Shown here in pieces: positions 1 to 10,721 of a stretch of 64,000 bases of DNA. Positions within the stretch are counted from its first letter, which is position 1. Each line of letters starts with the position of its first letter. The notes below the pieces were generated by a model. That model was not told the DNA's origin. It was given only the letters and a program-made list of their open reading frames with translations, and searched no databases. Origin of the DNA: Hanleya hanleyi (taxonomy: Eukaryota; Mollusca; Polyplacophora; Lepidopleurida; Hanleyidae); contig JAVTVY010020464.1 of assembly GCA_036873755.1 (NCBI GenBank), forward strand, positions 1 to 64,000. Reading direction: 5' to 3'. A program made the position numbers and the translations under genes.

Positions 1-1280
1 TTATCAGTTGTTATATTCGTTGTTGTTTCCTTCTTTGCAGAACTCGTGGTGTGCTCATTTGATTCGTATACGGTGAATTCGGCTTGTATTCTTGGTGAGT
101 ATCTGTTTACTTGCTGAAGTGTAGAGTAACAGATTGTCAATGTAATCCACATTGTTTGTTAGTCTGCATTACTTCAGTGTTATCAGTTGTTATATTCGTT
201 GTTGTTTTCTTCTTTGCAGAAGTGGTGGTGTGCTCATTTGATTCGTATACGGTGAATTCGGCTTGTATTCTTGGTGAGTATCTGTTTACTTGCTGAAGTG
301 TAGAGTAACAGATTGTCAATGTAATCCACATTGGTTGTTAGTCTGCATTACTTCAGTGTTATCAGTTGTTATATTCCTTGCTCTGTTCTTTGCAGAACTG
401 GTGGTGTGCTCATTTGACTCGTAAACGGTGAATTCGGCTTGTATTCTTGGTGAGTATCTGTTTAGTTGCTGAAGTGTAGGGTAGCAGATTCTCAGTGTAA
501 TCCACATTGTTTGTTAGTCTGCATTACTTCAGTGTTATCAGTTGTTATATTCGTTGTTGTTTTCTTCTTTGCAGAACTGGTGGTGTGCTCATTTGATTCG
601 TATACGGTGAATTCGGCTTGTATTCTTGGTGAGTATCTGTTTAATTGCTGAAGTGCAGAGTGAAAGATTGTCAATGTAATCCACATTGTTTGTTAGTCTG
701 CATTACTTCAGTGTTATCAGTTGTTATATTCGTTGTTGTTTCCTTCTTTGCAGAACTCGTGGTGTGCTCATTTGATTCGTATACGGTGAATTCGGCTTGT
801 ATTCTTGGTGAGTATCTGTTTACTTGCTGAAGTGGACCGTAACAGATTGTCAATGTAATCCACATTGTTTGTTAGTCTGCATTATACTTCAGTGTTATCA
901 GTTGTTATATTCCTTGTTCTGTTCTTTTTCAAGACTGGTGGTGTGCTCATTTGATTCGTATACGGTGAATTCGGCTTGTATTCTTGGTGAGTATCTGTTT
1001 AATTGCTGAAGTGCAGAGTGAAAGATTGTCAATGTAATCCACATTGTTTATTAGTCTGCATTACTTCAGTGTTATCAGTTGTTATATTCGTTGTTGTTTT
1101 CTTCTTTGCAGAAGTGGTGGTGTGCTCATTTGATTCGTATACGGTGAATTCGGCTTGTATTCTTGGTGAGTACCTGTTTACTTGCTGAAGTGTAGAGTAA
1201 CAGATTGTCAATGTAATCACATTGTTTGTTAGTCTGCATTACTTCAGTGTTATCAGTTGTTATATTCCTTGTTCTGTTCT
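1..1280 (+). repeat. 179-bp tandem array of exon-like units (7 copies plus truncated ends)
   Basis: Seven 54-nt exon-like segments lie at 41-94, 220-273, 396-449, 575-628, 754-807, 934-986 (53 nt) and 1112-1165, at a 179-bp period. Each is preceded by a T-rich tract ending in TTTGCAG (TTCAAG in the sixth) and followed by G|GTGAGT. Only one frame of the 54-nt unit is open. It starts with two bases and ends with one, so the exon is phase 1-1 and splicing copies together keeps frame. The encoded unit is 18 residues with two cysteines, reading LVVCSFDSYTVNSACIL after a junction Glu. Copy 3 has an in-frame TAA at 422-424. Copy 6 is one base short with a weakened acceptor. The array could be an exon-duplicated gene, partly decayed, or a satellite grown from one exon. 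No first exon is visible because the array runs off the left edge. Confidence 0.75.
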
Positions 1281-1480
1281 TTTTATCTCGCCTTACGAAG
1301 TAAAGGGGAGATATTGTGAGAGGGGGAAAGAGGATGTCGGTGTCGGTGTCGGTGTCCCCTGCCTGGAAATGAATGGGTTTTTGGTTTAGCAAGTTAAAAA
1401 AAAATCTAGAAAAATTAGAAAAAATCTAAAAAAATATGGGGGGTGGGTATGCCACCTGGGGGTACTACCCCTGGGGTGCT
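1281..1480. other. Junction between exon array and satellites
   Basis: The eighth 179-bp unit breaks off in its pyrimidine tract near 1280. It continues into unrelated sequence with a short GTGTCG run at 1334-1357 and A-rich stretches. No gene is seen. Confidence 0.5.
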
Positions 1481-2890
1481 CTCATGTTAAAATCCCTATG
1501 AATGAGTTTTGCGTTTAGCTGAATTGCACATGTACATCTGTACTTGGAAAGTTTCTTGCAGTTGTCAGCTGTCATTGGATGATTATGAAACTTGGTACAC
1601 ATGTTTCTTATGATTAGAGGATGTACCTGTCCTATTTTTGAGAAGAAATATAATTTTTTCTCCAAATTATGACAAATGAATAGTTTTCTGTTTAGGTAAA
1701 TTGTACATGTAGGCCTCTACATGTATACATATACATGTACATGGTAAGTTTGCTCCAGTTGTCAGCTGTCATTGGATGATTATGAAACTTGGTACACATG
1801 TTTCTTATGATTAGAGGATGTACCTGTGCTATTTTTGACAAGAAATATTAATTTTTCTCCAAATTATGGCAAATGAATGAGTTTTCTGTTTAGGTAAATT
1901 GTACATATACATGTACATGGTAAGTTTGCTCCAGTTGTCAGCTGTCATTGGATGATTATGAAACTTGGTACACATGTTTCTTATGATAAGAGGATGTACC
2001 TGTGCTATTTTTGAGAAGAAATATTAATTTTTCTCCAAATTATGGCAAATGAAGAGTTTTCTGTTTAGGTAAATTGTACATGTAGGCCTCTACATGTATA
2101 CATATACATGTACATGGTAAGTTTGCTCCAGTTGTCGGCTGTCATTGGATGATTATGAAACTTGGTACACATGTTTCTTATGATTAGAGGATGTACCTGT
2201 GCTATTTTTGACAAGAAATATTAATTTTTCTCCAAATTATGGCAAATGAATGAGTTTTCTGTTTAGGTAAATTGTACATATACATGTACATGATAATTTT
2301 GCTGCAGTTGTCGGCTCTCATTGGATGATTACGAAACTTGGTACACATGTTTCTTATGATTGGAGGATTTACTTGTGCTATTTTTGAGATGAAATATTAA
2401 TTTTTCTCCACCTTATGGCAAATGATTGAGTTTTGCGTTTAGCTGAAGTGCACATGTACATCTGTACACCACAGTTTGCTGTAGTTGTCAGCTGTCATCG
2501 AATGGTTATGAAACTTGGTACACATGTTTCTTATGATTAGAAGATGTACCTGTGATATTTAGGAGATGAAATATTAATTTTTGTTCAAATTTTGAGGGTT
2601 TTGTCTTAATATGCCAATAATAATGTACATGTATATACATGTACACCTGTACATGGAAAGTTTTCTGAAGCTGTCAGCTTTCATTGGATGAGTTTGACAC
2701 TTGCTACCCAAGTTCAATGTGATTCAAAGATGTGCATGTGCTATTTAAGAAATATGACATTAAATATGAATTTTTTTCCTAATTATTGCAGTTTAGACTT
2801 CGTATCTTTCCATTGATAAGGTTTTTGTTGGGCAAAAATTTACAGGTAGATCTGTACATGGAAAGTTTGTTGAACCTTTCGTGGGATGAT
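1481..2890. repeat. Satellite of about 175-200-bp units
   Basis: About seven degenerate units, each containing GAAACTTGGTACACATGTTT, then TTATGATTAGAGGATGTACC, then a TTAATTTTTCTCC tail. Unit starts fall near 1500, 1680, 1880, 2053, 2250, 2430 and 2610. Length varies with a TACATGTATACATATACATG insert present in only some units. The last units are the most diverged. No coding potential is seen. Similar arrays are common in mollusc genomes from general knowledge. Confidence 0.7.
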
Positions 2891-2929
2891 TATAAAACTT
2901 GGTGGATATGTTTCATGTTTTCCTAGGTC

Positions 2930-3930
2930 ACAGCTCTCCCGCAGTAATCCCACACGGGACTGACCTATCCAGCAGTAATCCCAAATGGCATTGGCCTATC
3001 CAGCAGTATTGCCATACGGGACTGACCCTTCCAGCTGTAATCCCAGACCGAACTGGTCTATCCAGCAGTAATCCCATTTGGGACTGGCCTATTCATCAGT
3101 AATCTCACACAGGACTGACCTATCCAGCAGTAATCCCAATGGCACTGGCCTATCCAGCAGTAATGCCACACGGGACTGACCTATCCAGCAGTAATCCCAG
3201 ACCGGACTAAACTATCCTGCAGTAATCCCACATGGGACTGGCCTATCCAGCAGTAATTCCACACGGGACTGGCTTATGCAGCAGTAATCTCATGGGACTG
3301 ACCTATCCAGATGTAATATGACACTGGATTGCAATTTGCAGCAGTAATCCCACATGGCACTGACCTATCCAGCCATAATTTTACATGGGACTGACCTATT
3401 CCGCTGTAATCCCACACAGGTTTAGCCTATCCAGCAGTAATCCCACACGGGACTGGCCTACTCAGCCATAATCCCACACAGGATTGCCGTATGCAGCAGT
3501 AATCCCACACGGGACTGCCTATGCAGCAGTAATCCCACACGGGACTGTCCTATCCAGCATTAATCGCATACGAGACTCACCTATCCAGCAGTAATCTCAG
3601 ACAGGACTGGCCTATCCAGCAGTAATCCCACTTGGGACTGGACTATCCAGCATTAATCCCACAGGGGACTATCCATCAGTAATAACATGGGACTGGTCCA
3701 CCCAGCAGTAATCCTACACAGGACTGGCCTATCCAGCAGTAATCTCGCATGGGACTGAACTATCCAGCAGTAATCTCACATTGGACTGCCCTATGTACCA
3801 GTAATCCAACGGCACTGACCTATCCATCCTACATGGGATTAACTTTTGCCAGTAATCCTACATGGGACAGATGTTATTGTCTGTACCAGATAATCTATTC
3901 CAGACATTATTGTCTGTACCACATCACCTA
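2930..3930. repeat. Minisatellite of about 30-bp units
   Basis: More than 25 imperfect units of the type CAGTAATCCCACACGGGACT followed by GGCCTATCCAG, in tandem. ORFs crossing it (2899-3102, 3749-4018) are repeat translations and are not called as genes. It lies with the preceding satellite inside the interruption of the exon array. Confidence 0.8.
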
Positions 3931-3997
3931 TTCCAGACCTTATTGTTTGCTCTACATGTATGCTTTCAATACTGCTGCACCTTTGGCGGATGACCCC

Positions 3998-4215
3998 GAT
4001 TTGATTCGTAAACGGTGAATTCGGCTTCTATTCTTGGTGAGTATCTGTTTAATTGCTGAAGTGGACCGTAACAAATTGTCAATGTAATCCACATTGTTTG
4101 TTAGTCTGCATTACTTCAGTGTTATCAGTTGTTATATTCGTTGTTGTTCTGTTCTTTGCAGAACTGGTGGTGTGCTCATTTGATTCCTGAACAGTGAATT
4201 CGGCATGTACTTTTG
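3998..4215 (+). repeat. Resumed copies of the 54-nt exon-like unit, both with stops
   Basis: A partial unit at about 3999-4036 lacks its acceptor but keeps G|GTGAG. A full 54-nt unit lies at 4162-4215 with TTTGCAG and GGTGAG intact. Both carry an in-frame stop at the same codon pair as copy 3 of the main array (TCG TAA and TCC TGA). A more degraded relative without a donor lies near 4350-4410. These show that the exon array originally extended across the satellite-filled interval. Confidence 0.7.
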
Positions 4216-4466
4216 GTGAGTGTCCCTTCAGTTGCTGAAGTGTAGGGTAACAGATTGTCAATCTTATAATCCCTTTTGGACTCATTAATTCAACTTGTTT
4301 GTTAATCTGCGTATGCCCCGTGTTGTTAGTTGTAATATTAGTTTTTCTTCATTTCTCTGCATATCTGTGTTTGGATTTCGTTACCATACTGTGAATGCGG
4401 CACGTGTTCTGGAAAATAGTAGCTCTTTGTAATGTTGCATTGCTTTTCTTCTTCCTTCTTTTGCAG

Positions 4467-4636
4467 CATCGCTATCAGCACTGTGTTCTTCGTGGACGAC
4501 GACTTCCCTTCGAATGACGGATAAAACGCGTGTATTCATGTCTCTCTATCTGCTGCAGACACGGCAAAAACAATCCTTGGAGGGGGTGGGGGAGAGGGGG
4601 GGTGGGGGGGTGGCACTATCACAGGACAATAGGTGA
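4467..4636 (+). CDS. Candidate terminal exon of the 54-nt exon array (hypothetical)
   Basis: A strong acceptor, with pyrimidine tract 4441-4460 ending in TTTTGCAG, precedes 4467. Entered in phase 1, as left by the upstream 54-nt exons, the frame stays open for 55 codons to TGA at 4634-4636. It crosses a G-rich run at 4578-4611. A second frame reads 18 codons to an earlier TAA. The distal part is low complexity and no domain is recognised. The call rests only on the acceptor and phase compatibility. Confidence 0.25.
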
Positions 4637-4755
4637 CGGCTCAGGGGCCGCTTAGACCCGGAGACGCGTTCTTGGGTATCTCAAACCAATGAAAAATCAC
4701 CTGTGTCATCTCTTTGTTGTATATCTTTAGTATGTATTAACCGTCTTTAGTTTTT

Positions 4756-6415
4756 GGGTCATTCTCATGGAAAGGCGCACTTCGTGTCACTCGACCCAAA
4801 TTTCATTCTAACCAATCTTACCGTTAGAAAACTTAAGATTGTTCGTAGTGTTCAATTAGTAGAGTACGAATAACTTATTGCAAGCAATGTCCCGATTGAT
4901 TTTTTCGGGTAAAATTTCATCAGAACCCTCAATTTAGGGTAAAACAGACCTGTCACTGGGTGTAGTGACCTTCTTGATACCACGATAAAGTTGCCAGAAA
5001 TCCTTTTGTTCTACATTATTCGACGTTTTTGGCAAGCAGCTGCATCTGTTCTTTCACTATCTGAATATATTCTCTACAAGGGCAGATTATCTTGTGAAAA
5101 TGGCATGGGCAAAGGTCTGTCAATGGTTTTCCGGTCAGTGGTGTTACTGTAACTGAAATCGGAGCCAAAAAGCGAACGCTCAAATTAGGAACAAAGTTTT
5201 GCCACCAGGCGTCTTCTTTTCCAAGCGCGGGTAAACTTGAGATTTCATACGATATGTTTTATGAAACTCTTTTCAGTATTTCAGTCATTTCTAGCTCCAA
5301 ATTTTCAGCGTATGTTTATTACCGGTCACTGGTGTTGCGAGTCAGGATCAACATGTAGTGGCTCCTGAGTTAAATTATTAACTGATAATAAAGAAGTGTG
5401 CGTATGAATTACAAAAGCATTGTTTTTGGACCGTCACGACAATGTACGACGGAGCAACAATCAATTCCTTCCAAAATGTCAGTGGTGTTACCTCTCAGTG
5501 GTGTTACTATTTGTACGGTAACACCATTGACAATAATGATGATTTTGCTCCAAGTTTCAGTGAGTCTTGTCATTTACGTGTTTTGCCCCTAAATTGCTTT
5601 CACTCCCGGCTGCATTTTTGCCCCTATGAACAAATTGGTCACTGTTGTTACACGAGGTCAGTGGTGTTACTCGTGGTCACTGGTGTTACCAGATTGTCAC
5701 TGGTGTTACATTTCGGTTGAACAAATATTTGAAGAAGAAAAAGCAGTTTTATCAGAAGGCTTTTCATATACGTGTTTTGTCCCTAAATATTCTTCACTTG
5801 TGACTGCATTTTTCTGTCGATGAACAAATTAATCAGTGGTACGCGTTACACGAGGTCAGTGGTGTTACCGGATTGTCACTGGTGTTACGGATGCAAAAAT
5901 CGTCTAGAAATTCAGAAACACATGTTTGAGTTGTCCCATATTTCGAAAAAGAAACAAACTCGATTAGTATAAAGTCAGCATCAAGAATAAATAGGACTAT
6001 TATAAAGAATCTACATGAATGGTTGATACATGTGGTCCAATTGACTGATTTTGGTGAGCTAGGTAGCATAATTAGAAAATTAAAAACAAACCGGTTTTCT
6101 TAACTTAAATATTTTTTCATCATTAGTCATAGTTACACGCAATATATTGCCTAGCATATATGTATCCTACTATTTCTGTCCTCTTAGTACCCAATCTACT
6201 GGTCATTCCTGTGAAACACCACTGACATGATTGAAGACAACTCCACCGTTAAGTGTTATTACAAATTTATTATTCCGAATTTCTGCATTAATTGTATGCG
6301 TTATAAAGAGTTTTGTCAATGGAGACTCTGTTGAAATCAAATTTTGTAGTTGTTGGTGATCTTGATTTTGAGGTATTTCCCCAAGTGAAAATGCGCCTTT
6401 CCGTGAGAATGACCC
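4756..6415. mobile_element. TIR-bounded non-autonomous DNA transposon (about 1.66 kb)
   Basis: The left end at 4756-4781 begins GGGTCATTCTCATGGAAAGG. The reverse complement of 6390-6415 begins GGGTCATTCTCACGGAAAGG. The two 26-bp ends agree at 24 positions. No transposase ORF lies between them. The interior holds about ten copies of GTCAGTGGTGTTAC or GTCACTGGTGTTAC (5134, 5323, 5479, 5494, 5657-5709, 5854-5890), with inverted forms at about 5518 and 6213. Such repeated motifs could be transposase-binding subterminal repeats. Target-site duplication is unclear, so the superfamily is not assigned. Confidence 0.6.
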
Positions 6416-7217
6416 ATTTACTGTCAAGCAAATGACGATGGTATGAAGTAATCATTCAATACAGGTTTTTTACTTGTTCTTCGCCTTTCCTGTTCCACCG
6501 TCCCTGTGTTGCCTTGATGGTCTGATTGTCTCGTGAATGGCATTTTATTGTGAACTTCAGTGCATTCACACACAGGCCACATCATCATAACCAGATGGAA
6601 CTCGCACAGTTTCTCAAAACAAATCTCTATATATTATTTTGATTAATTTCGCCATTAATTACCATATGGTAGTACAATATTTTCCCACACTAGAGAAGAC
6701 GGATGTTATTCTGTCCTTGTGTTCTGTATCGGTCCTTATTAGACGTTCCCTACAATAAATCATATCTCCTAAAATTTGAAAATCTCATTGCTTTATATCG
6801 AGTCAACATTATTATTCTGTGGAGTAGATTATCAACATTTTTTATTCACTGTCGGCCCAACCGTTTGGACCCTCGGCTGTTTCTGCGTCACACTGGATTA
6901 ACGCCCTTGTATTTCCATCTCTGCTGTCCGCCTGTTCCAAACATATGCGTGGAGATTTGTTTGAATTTTGGAGATACCTCTGATTGGAGACTTCCGGTCA
7001 GTTGCCAAGTGGTGGTCGCCATGTTTCGACGTTTTTTTCATTCCAAGTGAGGTATGCGGAATTGGGCGGACCATACGACCTAATAGTTCCAAACTCTGTA
7101 TTAGGGTAAGTTCTGTAAATTTGTCTTGGTATTTATCAACGCTGTGGAGCATTATGAACATGCATATATCTTTCTCTGGTCGTGATTTCCATTTTTTTGC
7201 ATCATCTTCTCAATCCT
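6416..7217. other. Interval upstream of the retrotransposon; probable 5' LTR material, boundaries not found
   Basis: The 5' LTR of the element beginning at 7244 should lie here, but this stretch does not visibly match the 3' LTR except in its final 26 bases. A donor-like GGGTAAG occurs at 7103. ORFs at 6703-7050 and 6968-7321 show no domain and are not called. Confidence 0.4.
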
Positions 7218-7245
7218 ACAAAAGGAAATTTGTGGATATGACATT

Positions 7246-7263
7246 TGGTGGCAGCGGTGGGAT
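7246..7263 (+). other. Primer binding site, complementary to a tRNA-Leu 3' end
   Basis: TGGTGGCAGCGGTGGGAT begins two bases after the LTR end (TGACA at 7239-7243). It is the reverse complement of ATCCCACCGCTGCCACCA, which I recall as the 3' end of animal tRNA-Leu(AAG) with CCA added. An 18-of-18 match makes leucine tRNA the likely minus-strand primer. Confidence 0.75.
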
Positions 7264-7450
7264 ATATTCGCGTTGCTTTATTCAGAAACTGTTTCTCCTT
7301 CAATCATACAGATATTTTTAAACACACATTTAACATGAAATGTCTGTTAAAAATTATGTCGTGTTAACTTGTCTATTACTCACCTGTGCTAGTTGTAGTC
7401 TAGTAGGGATCGATTATATCCACTGTTATTCAGTTAACGTCACTTCCGAC

Positions 7451-9241
7451 ATGGACGTTCAAAGTTTAGTAGACGCGGGCCAAAAGTTAGGGCTTCAGGA
7501 TGAGGAACTGCGGCAGTTTGTATATGACCAGCAAAAAATTGCTAGGGATATGAGAGCAGAAGAGCGCGACTTGGAAAAAGATAGGATTGAGAGAGTCCAA
7601 AAAGAAAGTGATTTAGAAAAACTTAGGAAAAATAATGGGGAACATTCACATAGGGAAGGGACTAGTGTAGTAATCAGTGGTTCGAAGGCAAGAGCCCCAA
7701 AGTTACCGCCCTTTGATGACAAAAAAGACGATCTAGACGCTTACATACAACGTTTTGAACGTTTTGCTACAAGCCAGGATTGGCGAAGAGAGGATTGGTG
7801 TATAAATCTCTCGGCTCTTTTATCAGGGAAAGCGCTGGACGTTTATTCGAGATTAGCCGAGTTTGAAGCTACAGACTACGAGCGATTAAAAGCCGCATTA
7901 TTGAAGAGATATCAGTTAACGGAAGACGGATTCCGCCTGAAATTCCGAGAAAGTAGGCCAGAAGCTGATGAAACGGCAACTCAGTTTGAAGCTAGACTTG
8001 AGAACTATTTCGGACGCTGGTTGACATTAGGAGGGACCGCAAAGACGTTTGGGGGATTAAGGGATCTCATGCTAAGGGAACAGTTTATCGCGTCTTGTAG
8101 CAAAGATCTTGCAGTATTCCTCAAGGAAAGGACCCCAAGTTCGATGCATGAAATGACAGAGTTAGCCGATACTTACCTCGAAGCCCACGGGTGTAGCCTA
8201 GGCGAGTTTAAGAAAGCTGCTGTAAAAGCTACTAGATCAGACTCTGGTCCCATAACACGTCACGATCAACAAGGCCCCAGGCGTTGTTTCAAATGCAATA
8301 GTACATCGCACATTGCACGGGACTGTGTAGCCAAATCGGGCAGGGGGACGCCACCTGCAGGCCATAGCCAGGGTAGTTCTGAGAAATTCTACAGGGGAGG
8401 CAGTAATTACGGTTACCAATCAAGACCAGGTGTAGGACATGCTGGACAGGCTTTTGATTGGACCAGAAATAATATTTCCCAGGATATCTACCATTCCTCT
8501 GTGTTTTCGACATCATGTGACCAGGGTAATCGTAACAATCGTTTACAAACATACAACATGCCGGTGGTTCAGGGTTTAGTTAACGGAAGGAGAGCGAACG
8601 TTCTCAGAGACACGGGGTGTTCTGGTGCAGTGGTTAGACAGGACTTGGTCAATGAAACAGATGCCACTGGTAAAATTCAAAAATGCATGATGTTGGATGG
8701 AAGTGTAGTAGAAGCCCCTTTGGTTAGAATAGACGTTGACACACCTTATTATACCGGAACGGTTGAAGCACTTTGCACGAAGAACCCTATATTCGACCTG
8801 ATTATCGGAAATATTCCGGGGGCTAAGGAACCTGGAAACCCTGAAACATTTTGGCAGCCTAGTAGAGATCAACACGATGCACACGATACCAGTGTTGCTG
8901 CAGTGCAGACTAGGGCACAGAAACAACGCGAGAAGAAGGGCCTGCAACCTCTCAAAATTCCTAGCCAGATAGCTGAAGTGACACCTGAGGAGTTCAAAAC
9001 TGCCCAACAGAAGGACTCGCACCTTGAAAAAATACGACGATTGTCCGAAACTGGCGATGTCTTGAACTACAGAAACGGGGGAGAGAGTTACTTTGGCATG
9101 GACAAGGGACTGATCTACCGATACTATCGAACACGTGAGGGGAAGATGTCTAGGCAGCTTGTAGTTCCTTTTGAACTTAAGAGACAGGATCCTGAAAATT
9201 GCTCACGAGTCTGTTCTTGGCGGACATCTCGGCATGAATAA
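7451..9241 (+). CDS. gag-pro: Retrotransposon Gag (SCAN-like capsid, zinc knuckle) fused to aspartic protease
   Basis: The frame is open from 7340, but the ATG at 7451 is the likelier start: it opens MDVQSLVDAGQ and a charged coiled-coil stretch, while the 37 upstream codons look like leader. Residue numbers below count from 7340. Residues about 115-285 form an alpha-helical capsid domain (GKALDVYSRL, LKRYQLTEDGFRLKFRE, LREQFIASC) whose pattern recalls the SCAN domain, which is thought to derive from Gmr1-type gag. A CX2CX4HX4C knuckle for RNA binding lies at 316-329 (CFKCNSTSHIARDC). The protease active site DTG is at 424-426, with IIGNIPG further on. The C-terminal 130 residues belong to the integrase lead-in. 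The frame is lost near 9170, where the integrase continues in the next frame. Confidence 0.85.
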   Translation: MDVQSLVDAGQKLGLQDEELRQFVYDQQKIARDMRAEERDLEKDRIERVQKESDLEKLRKNNGEHSHREGTSVVISGSKARAPKLPPFDDKKDDLDAYIQRFERFATSQDWRREDWCINLSALLSGKALDVYSRLAEFEATDYERLKAALLKRYQLTEDGFRLKFRESRPEADETATQFEARLENYFGRWLTLGGTAKTFGGLRDLMLREQFIASCSKDLAVFLKERTPSSMHEMTELADTYLEAHGCSLGEFKKAAVKATRSDSGPITRHDQQGPRRCFKCNSTSHIARDCVAKSGRGTPPAGHSQGSSEKFYRGGSNYGYQSRPGVGHAGQAFDWTRNNISQDIYHSSVFSTSCDQGNRNNRLQTYNMPVVQGLVNGRRANVLRDTGCSGAVVRQDLVNETDATGKIQKCMMLDGSVVEAPLVRIDVDTPYYTGTVEALCTKNPIFDLIIGNIPGAKEPGNPETFWQPSRDQHDAHDTSVAAVQTRAQKQREKKGLQPLKIPSQIAEVTPEEFKTAQQKDSHLEKIRRLSETGDVLNYRNGGESYFGMDKGLIYRYYRTREGKMSRQLVVPFELKRQDPENCSRVCSWRTSRHE

Positions 9242-10721
9242 AACCATGTCAAAGGTGTATTCTTGTTTCTTCTGGCCCGGGCTGAAGGATGATGTCAACA
9301 ATTTCTGCAGATCCTGTGAACTGTGTCAGAAGGCATTTCCACGAGGCCGAGTAACCAAGGTCCCATTGCAGAACTTCCCATTAATCGACGTTCCGTTTCA
9401 GCGTGTAGCTGTAGATATAGTTGGCCCCATATATCCAGCGACTGATGGCGGCAATCGGTACATTCTGACGTATATCGATTGTGAATTGATGTATGGTCGG
9501 TGCGCAAGAGGACCTATGCAGGTATTGAAAGAGTTATGGTCTGATGAAATCCGGGATACGGAAATCAAGTCCACATACCAGTACGTGCTTGACCTTCAAG
9601 ATAGGCTTGAGACGACGTGTCAGTTGGCACAAGACGAACTGCGAAAGAACCAGAAACACCAAAAACTGTTGTATGATCGCTCAACCAAAAACCGAACTTT
9701 GAAACCTGGAGACAAGGTATTAGTCTTACTACCCACAGACAGCCTCAAACTCCTAATGCAGTGGAAAGGGCCATATGATGTACTTGAACGTGTCCGCTCT
9801 GCTGACTACAACATCCAATTCCCTGGTAGAGTCAAGACTTTGCATATCAACCTGTTGAAAAAGTTTGTGGTGAGAGAAAATTCCTCAGAGGTTACTGAAG
9901 TTGGTGTCTTTTGGCATGCAGCGGCTGCTGTTATAGAAGAAGACATGTTTGAAGGCGAAGAAGGCAACGTAGAATTACCAGAGTTCCAGGCCAAAGAAAC
10001 ATTCAGGGACGTGACTATAAGTGCAAAGTTAACTGAGGTACAAAGGTGCGACATACAGAGTATATTGGAGGAATTCAAGGACGTCCTGTCTGATGTTCCA
10101 GGACGCACGACAGTTGGTGAACATACTATCGATCTGCTCTCCGAGGTACCAATACGCCAAAAACCGTATCCTACACCTTATGCTCTCCAAAACACCATCA
10201 AGGATGAAGTGGCCGACATGTTGAAGATGGGTGTGATAGAACATTCAGTGTCTCCTTGTGCCTCTCCAATCGTTATCGTCAAAAAGAAGGACGGTACAAA
10301 TCGATTTTGTGTGGACTTTAGACGTTTGAATCGCGTTACAGTATTCGACACGGAACCAATGCCTCAACCGGAAGCCATTTTTGCCAAACTGAACAACAAA
10401 AAGTATCTCTCAAAGATTGACTTATCAAAGGGCTATTGGCAAATTGGCATGGGCGAGTCTTCGAAAGATAAAACTGCATTGGAGACACCGAACGGGCTTT
10501 TCCAGTTTACAGTGATGCCATTTGGGCTTGTGAACTCCGCAGCGTCCTTCAATCGTACCATGAGAAAGGTTCTCGAAGGAATTGATGATTGTGATACGTT
10601 TATAGACGACATTCTTATACATACGATCACCTGGGAAGAACATTGTGCTGTTGTGCGTAAAGTACTTGAACGACTCCGGGCGGCGAGACTGACAGCTAGG
10701 CCAACCAAGTGCTCATTTTGA
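9171..10721 (+). pseudogene. pol: Integrase (core deleted) followed by reverse transcriptase
   Basis: The ORF overlaps the gag-protease frame and is shifted one base from it. It opens with the integrase HHCC zinc-binding region (HESVLGGH, then CRSCELC) and the start of the catalytic core (VAVDIVGP, first Asp). It jumps in frame near 9480 from the YILTYID strand to ELMYGR, which normally lies after the catalytic Glu. The second Asp and the Glu are therefore missing. The integrase C-terminal region follows (GDKVLVLLP, WKGPYDV). Reverse transcriptase then spans about 10050-10721: CVDFRRLN, SKIDLSKGYWQI, FTVMPFGL, and the active site FIDD (in place of YIDD) near 10600. An in-frame TGA at 10719-10721 ends the ORF. 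Domain order integrase before RT is the key oddity. Confidence 0.85.

Noticed and set aside
111..1392. Series of 61-88-aa ORFs on both strands at a regular spacing
   Set aside because: They cross the intron-like part of the 179-bp repeat and are repeat translations. Only the 54-nt splice-flanked part is considered coding.
8576..9022. 148-aa minus-strand ORF within gag-protease
   Set aside because: Antisense shadow of a clear gag-protease reading frame.
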